DNA of 64,000 nucleotides, taken from assembly GCA_023381515.1 (NCBI GenBank), contig JAMCQI010000057.1:73544-137543 (forward strand), read 5' to 3'. The DNA comes from Chloroflexota bacterium (GTDB lineage Bacteria > Chloroflexota > Anaerolineae > UBA4142). Both the position numbers and the translations under genes were made by a program. Position 1 is the stretch's first letter. Each line of letters opens with the position of its first letter. The notes beneath the pieces were generated by a model. That model saw only the letters and a program-made list of their open reading frames with translations. It was not told the DNA's origin and did no database searches. Positions 59,760-64,000 of the stretch are shown here, piece after piece.

Positions 59760-60194
59760 ATGGCAAGGTTGACGGCCCGCGACATCAGACGCCTCAGTCC
59801 TGAGACAAGGAAGCAGATACGGCAAGTTCTGCGTTCGCAAGCGGTTAACAATGGGCAAGATGGACACTCCCTGGGCGAACAGGCAACGCCTAGCAAATAC
59901 CGGAATGTCCGGACGACCGTAGACGGGATCACGTTTGCCAGCCGGCGCGAAGCTAATCGTTATGCGGAACTGGTTATCGAGCTGAAGGCTGGAGAGATTG
60001 AACAGCTTGTGCTTCAAAAGCCGTTCTCCCTCGATGTCAACGGAATTCACATCTGCGATTACATCGCCGACTTCGTCTATCGCCGGAAGGGAAAACAAGT
60101 CGTGGAAGATGCGAAAGGCAAAAGATTGGAACTGTTCCGGATTAAGAAGCTGTTGATGAAGGCAGTCCTGGGAATAGAGGTGGTAGAGGTCTGA
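59760..60194 (+). CDS. DUF1064 nuclease-like protein
   Basis: Start at ATG of MARLTARDIRRLSPETRK; the frame also extends upstream across the terminator, which argues against an earlier start. The ~144-residue protein matches DUF1064: KYRNVRTTVDGITFASRREA, a strand pair, then YIADFVYRRKGKQVVEDAKG. The D-E-K spacing (DF ... VVEDAKGK) is that of PD-(D/E)XK nucleases. DUF1064 proteins are common in phages, near replication and recombination genes. Confidence 0.7.
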   Translation: MARLTARDIRRLSPETRKQIRQVLRSQAVNNGQDGHSLGEQATPSKYRNVRTTVDGITFASRREANRYAELVIELKAGEIEQLVLQKPFSLDVNGIHICDYIADFVYRRKGKQVVEDAKGKRLELFRIKKLLMKAVLGIEVVEV

Positions 60195-60204
60195 ACTCGC
60201 TTGA

Positions 60205-60265
60205 TGCGAATCATTCGCAATAGCAAGAGGCGACGGGAGCAAGTCTGCTCGTCGCCTTTGTATTT
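60205..60265 (+). terminator. Hairpins after the DUF1064 gene
   Basis: TGCGAA-TCA-TTCGCA (60,205-60,219) followed by AGGCGAC/GTCGCCT (60,228-60,257) with an inner GAGC/GCTC stem, then TTTGTATTT. The second is a good intrinsic terminator. Confidence 0.65.
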
Positions 60266-60279
60266 GTGGTGGAGGTTAA

Positions 60280-60855
60280 ATGGCTGATCTGATCGGAGTA
60301 GCACCTGAACTCGTCGGTTCGGTCTCTTTCGGCGGCTTGCGCGCTTACGGGCTCGGCTATGCTGTGGATACGGAGGTAGGTGCCACGATCTACCTGTCGC
60401 TAGTCGGGTATCGGACCGCGGTTCGCGGTGTCTGGGCGGCACTAATGGACAATCGCGCGGTCGAGATCGGCGGTCAGCTGCTGCGTCGGGCGGAAGGGAA
60501 CTATCTCTCGCGCACTGTACAACTGCCCGAAAGCGGCCTCGATCACATGGTGCTCTTATACCATCAAGCCGCACTTACACAGTTGGAGCCTGCCAAGTTG
60601 TTTTACGTGATGAATGCGCATGACGAGCCGCCCTTGGAGCGATTCGTGGCAATGCTCGACCGGGCGACTTCAGTGCCCCTCCTTCCCAACTGGGGTGCCG
60701 ACCTATGGAGGCAAGGGTTGAAAAACAAGCTGATTGAGCCGCTGGCAGAAACGCGGGGAGTCGAAGCTTGGCGCGTGAGCGCCGATTCCGACATGTGGCT
60801 CGCGTTGATTGAGAAAGGCATCCAACGCGGTGCCATGTCGGACGGAAAAGCATGA
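60280..60855 (+). CDS. Hypothetical protein coupled to the methyltransferase-helicase
   Basis: A 191-residue protein with ribosome site GGTGGAGG. A strand-rich first half (LVGSVSFGGLRAYGLGYAVD, GATIYLSLVGYRTAVRGVWA) is followed by a helical part. Its stop overlaps the start of the large fusion protein (ATGA), so it is likely a partner of that enzyme. No family recognised. Confidence 0.55.
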   Translation: MADLIGVAPELVGSVSFGGLRAYGLGYAVDTEVGATIYLSLVGYRTAVRGVWAALMDNRAVEIGGQLLRRAEGNYLSRTVQLPESGLDHMVLLYHQAALTQLEPAKLFYVMNAHDEPPLERFVAMLDRATSVPLLPNWGADLWRQGLKNKLIEPLAETRGVEAWRVSADSDMWLALIEKGIQRGAMSDGKA

Positions 60856-63800
60856 CGCGACTTGCGTCCACCGCCAAAGCTGGTTTCTTCCCGACACCCG
60901 AGCGCGTAACCGAAACGATCACGCGCTTCGTCGAACCGTCTTCGTCTGAAGGGAGAATCCTCGACCCCTGTTGCGGCGAGGGCGTTGCGGTCCAATGTGT
61001 TGCAGAAGTGTGGCACCTAAAAAGCTTTGGGATCGAGATCGATGCGGAACGTGCGCTAGCCGCATCCAGCCGCCTGCATCGGGTTCTGCATCTCGATTAT
61101 GCATCTGTCCGCATTCCGCATCGCGCCTTCCAGGTGCTATTCTTGAACCCACCCTATGATTCGACTGAAAGCGAAGGACGTCGAACCGAATACACCTTTC
61201 TGCGAGATACGACAAAATGGTTGCAGCCAGGCGGCCTTCTTGTCTACCTCGTGCCTCAGTACCGAGTCGACGCTCGGATGGCCGGCTTTCTTGCGACCGC
61301 CTACGAATCCATCCGTGCATATCGGTTCCCCGATCCCGACTACGCGCAGTTTCGGCAAGCCGTCTTTTTTGGTCTGGCAAAGAGAGAACCGGTTCGCGAT
61401 GAAACCGCCGCTCTTGCTCTTCTGCAACAGTGCCGAGGTTCCCTCCTGGTACTGCCAGAGGAGCCGCTCGAGGATGAGAAATACCGAATTCCCCTTCCGG
61501 CGGAAGGCAATCCTTCGGCAAGCTCAGGACACCGGTTCTACTTTCGTGGGACCGAGATCGATCCGCAGGAGGCCTTCGAGGAGGCACAGGCGAATGGAGC
61601 GTGGAAGACAGCCGAATGGCAAGAGTGGCTTGTGCGACAGCGTGAGCTCTCTGCCTTCCGTCCGCTCATGCCGCTGAAGAAGGGACATCTCGCCATGCTC
61701 ATTGCAGCCGGCCTGATGCAGAACCTTCGGCTCGAATCGGCGGATGGCAGCGAATCGCTCCTGGTGAAAGGTCGCACGTATAAGGTGCAGGAGCATGTGG
61801 AATCGGCTGACGAGAATGAAGAGATCACGCGTGATCGGTTTGTCACCGAGATTGTTGCCCTCAACCTAAAGGACGGATCACACAAGCAGATATCGGATCC
61901 TTCGGATCTTGCCGAATTCGTCGATCACTGGCGGGATGCGCTGACGCAAAAGGTGATGCAAACCTTTGTCCCGCTCTATCGGTTCGATTTGGAGAGCGAG
62001 GGCGTCCAGGTGCAGGCGACTCTCAGTCGCCTGAGCAAGCACCGCCACGTGCCGGGTCGAAAGGAAACCGGGCTCTTCCCCGCCCAGAAGCACGTCGCCG
62101 TCGCGCTGTGGAAGCGGCTGCAGCAAGCGAACTCCGCCATCATCGTGGGAGAAATGGGCGTCGGCAAGTCGAGTATTGCCGCGGCGGTTTCCGAATTGAT
62201 CCGGGAATGCGACCACGATACTCGTCCCACGCTCATCCTCGCTCCTCCGCACCTGGTCAACAAATGGATTCGCGAGATTCAGCAGATCGTGCCGATGGCG
62301 TTCGCGATGCCGCTGTACCGTCTCACCGATATCACCCAGTTCGTGCGGCAGATCCAGCAACTGTCGCCGGGGACACCGGCTTACGCCGTCCTGTCGAAGG
62401 AAATGGCAAAGCTGGGTGGCGGTTGGCGACCGGCTTACATTGTTCGTCGCCGCTACGAACGGGTTGAGACAAAGAGAGGCGATTCGTACGTGGAGAAGGA
62501 ACAGTTCTTCGCCTGTCCACAGTGTGGTTATCCCGTCTTTCACGTGGAAGGCGGACAGGAGATCTCACTCGTCCGCGATCCCTCCTACTTTGAGGAACGC
62601 AAACGCTATTGTTCGCAGTGCCGCGAACCGCTCTTTCAAATGATGCATCTGAACGGGGCGGCGCTCGCCCCCGAAGCGCGGCTTCTCGAGGCGGAGACGC
62701 GGCCGATCACCCAACGCTACCCAATCGCCGAGTTCATTGCGCGCCGCTTTCGCGGGTTCTTCAAGCTCTTAGTGGCGGATGAAATTCATCAGATGAAGGG
62801 TCAGTCGACCGATCAGGGCTATGCGCTGGGATCCTTGGTGCGCGCTTGCAGCAAGACGCTCGCACTGACGGGGACGATTTTCGGAGGGCGTTCGACCAGC
62901 TTGTTCTTCCTCTTGCATAGGCTCTCTCCTCCCGTCCGCGCCCAGTTCAAGTGGACGGATGCACAGCGGTGGGCGGAACGCTTTGGCATTTTGGAGAAAG
63001 TGATCAAGCATTCCGAAGGAGACGATGGCTATGGCACGTTCTCGGGCAAGCACCGGCGACAGACGTATGTGCGCGAGCTGCCCGGTGCCTCGCCCGAACT
63101 CGTCTCGCTCCTTCTCGATAGTTCCGCTTTCCTGAGCCTGGCCGACCTCGGATTCGAGTTGCCAGCCTATCGCGAGTATCCGGAAGTAATCAGCATGGCG
63201 AAGGACCAGCGCGAGGCATACGACGCGCTAGAGAAAGAACTCAAGGAGGAGTTGAAAGAACGCCTGAGTGCAGGTGACAAGTCCTTGCTCGCCGCCTACC
63301 TGCAGAGTCTCTTAGCCTATCCCAACAGTTGCTTCCGGGAAGAAGTGGTCGAAGACTCCAACGGGGACCTGGTCGCGAGGGCACCCTCACTCGGTGAACA
63401 GCGGCTCTTCCCCAAAGAAGAGTGGCTGCTCGAGCTCGCGAAGGCGGAACGCAACCGCGGCCGGCGCGTCCTCGTCTTTGTTCGGCAAACCGGGACCCGC
63501 GACATCACCGAGCGACTCGCGCGCATCCTGGGAAGAGCGGGTTTGCGCGCCGACGTCCTCAAGGCCAGTGTCGGCACACAGGTGCGGGAAGAGTGGCTGC
63601 GCCGGCGAGTCGGAAAAGGAATGATCGACGTTCTCATCACGAATCCGCGCCTCGTCGAGACGGGACTGGACCTGGTGGATTTCCAAACGACAGTCTGGCT
63701 AGAGCAAGAGTACAGTCTTTACACGTTGATGCAAGCCTCGCGACGCACCTGGCGCATCGGTCAGGTGCAGGATGTGGACGTGTATTTCCCTATCTACCGC

Positions 63801-63887
63801 GACACGATGGAACATCGCGCGGCGAGTCTGGTCGGACAAAAGCTTGCTGCAGCGCAGCTCATTTACGGGGATTGCGCGCTAGGATAA
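60852..63887 (+). CDS. Adenine methyltransferase-SNF2-type helicase fusion (DUF6094-like)
   Basis: A 1011-residue protein. Residues ~1-190 are a Rossmann methyltransferase with SAM motif LDPCCGEGVAV and catalytic NPPY (FLNPPYDS, about 97-103). A ~200-residue linker follows. The helicase core has Walker A GEMGVGKSS (about 432-440), ILAPPHLVNKWIREI, two zinc ribbons (CPQCGYPVF, CSQCREPLF; about 555-600), DEIHQMKG (about 640) and ALTGTIFGG. Near the end LMQASRRTWRIGQVQDVDVY is the SNF2 motif VI. The methyltransferase part resembles DUF6094 proteins carried by plasmids. Possible roles: modification of the element against host restriction, or stand-alone defence. It is preceded by a coupled small gene. 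Confidence 0.75.
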   Translation: MTRLASTAKAGFFPTPERVTETITRFVEPSSSEGRILDPCCGEGVAVQCVAEVWHLKSFGIEIDAERALAASSRLHRVLHLDYASVRIPHRAFQVLFLNPPYDSTESEGRRTEYTFLRDTTKWLQPGGLLVYLVPQYRVDARMAGFLATAYESIRAYRFPDPDYAQFRQAVFFGLAKREPVRDETAALALLQQCRGSLLVLPEEPLEDEKYRIPLPAEGNPSASSGHRFYFRGTEIDPQEAFEEAQANGAWKTAEWQEWLVRQRELSAFRPLMPLKKGHLAMLIAAGLMQNLRLESADGSESLLVKGRTYKVQEHVESADENEEITRDRFVTEIVALNLKDGSHKQISDPSDLAEFVDHWRDALTQKVMQTFVPLYRFDLESEGVQVQATLSRLSKHRHVPGRKETGLFPAQKHVAVALWKRLQQANSAIIVGEMGVGKSSIAAAVSELIRECDHDTRPTLILAPPHLVNKWIREIQQIVPMAFAMPLYRLTDITQFVRQIQQLSPGTPAYAVLSKEMAKLGGGWRPAYIVRRRYERVETKRGDSYVEKEQFFACPQCGYPVFHVEGGQEISLVRDPSYFEERKRYCSQCREPLFQMMHLNGAALAPEARLLEAETRPITQRYPIAEFIARRFRGFFKLLVADEIHQMKGQSTDQGYALGSLVRACSKTLALTGTIFGGRSTSLFFLLHRLSPPVRAQFKWTDAQRWAERFGILEKVIKHSEGDDGYGTFSGKHRRQTYVRELPGASPELVSLLLDSSAFLSLADLGFELPAYREYPEVISMAKDQREAYDALEKELKEELKERLSAGDKSLLAAYLQSLLAYPNSCFREEVVEDSNGDLVARAPSLGEQRLFPKEEWLLELAKAERNRGRRVLVFVRQTGTRDITERLARILGRAGLRADVLKASVGTQVREEWLRRRVGKGMIDVLITNPRLVETGLDLVDFQTTVWLEQEYSLYTLMQASRRTWRIGQVQDVDVYFPIYRDTMEHRAASLVGQKLAAAQLIYGDCALG

Positions 63888-64000
63888 GCATACAGTTGTC
63901 GAGCCCGAACGGTTCATGAGGAGGTGATGCATTGAACCCGTAGGGTCAAGGAGATTCCCTAATCACCTTGAGGTCAATCCGGCAGGCAGGGGACAATGAG
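63888..64000. other. End of window, possible start of another gene
   Basis: AGGAGGTGATGCATTG around 63,920 leads only to a short frame. A potential ATG at 63,996 behind GCAGGGG is cut by the window end, so nothing can be assigned. Confidence 0.3.

Noticed and set aside
1..64000. CRISPR arrays, tRNA and rRNA genes
   Set aside because: No regularly spaced repeat array of CRISPR type was seen, and no cloverleaf or rRNA segment was recognised by eye; the only regular repeats are the three 23-bp units and the transposon ends.

Overview
The window is almost wholly mobile-element DNA. It probably comes from a large plasmid or integrative conjugative element of a high-GC bacterium. A Chloroflexota host is my best guess: the LysM protein has a Pro/Thr/Ser linker typical of that phylum, and a replication-relaxation protein sits beside a TraG-like ATPase. 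This is inference only; no rRNA, tRNA or housekeeping gene anchors it.

Layout. 1-5.6 kb (+): end of a TraG/VirD4-type conjugation ATPase, a replication-relaxation protein, a small membrane protein, a ParB-family protein and a DnaB-like ATPase. 5.8-23.5 kb (-): a complete BREX phage-defence operon, in transcription order brxE-brxA-brxB-brxC-pglX-pglZ-brxL, followed by a TrlF-type PHP-ATPase. It has its own sigma70-like promoter at 23.73-23.76 kb. 23.8-29.8 kb (-): a two-gene AddA/AddB-like (AdnAB-like) helicase-nuclease with Fe-S nuclease cysteines in both subunits. 29.8-34.3 kb: an accessory stretch with a KTSC-like small protein, an ISAzo13-family insertion sequence with a 3-bp target duplication, a TIR/deoxyribosyltransferase-like effector candidate immediately behind the IS, a cluster of 23-bp iteron-like repeats, and a promoter-to-terminator unit that looks like a structured small RNA of about 270 nt.

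34.3-52 kb (+): the element's core operon. It holds small membrane proteins, a coiled-coil protein, a UvrD helicase, a DnaG-type primase, a ubiquitin-like cassette of PRTRC type (Ub-fold protein, E2-like protein, JAB metalloprotease, ThiF/E1-like enzyme), a DnaN sliding clamp, a NurA nuclease, a second ParB and several unknown small proteins. 52,002-58,184: a 6.2-kb Tn7-like transposon (tnsA-tnsB/tniA-tnsC/tniB-tniQ, no cargo) inserted in a DUF2958 gene with a 5-bp ATTCG target duplication. Both gene halves are still readable. 58.2-63.9 kb (+): the core resumes with small unknown proteins, a DUF1064 nuclease-like protein and a very large methyltransferase-SNF2 helicase fusion.

Taken together, the element carries its own replication toolkit (DnaB-like ATPase, primase, clamp, UvrD, NurA), partition-like and transfer functions, a bacterial ubiquitin-like pathway woven into that operon, and a reverse-strand defence island (BREX + TrlF + AddAB-like). 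Two transposable elements were inserted later. The least explained parts are the ubiquitin-like cassette embedded in a replication operon, the iteron/small-RNA locus, and the brxE-containing BREX variant.
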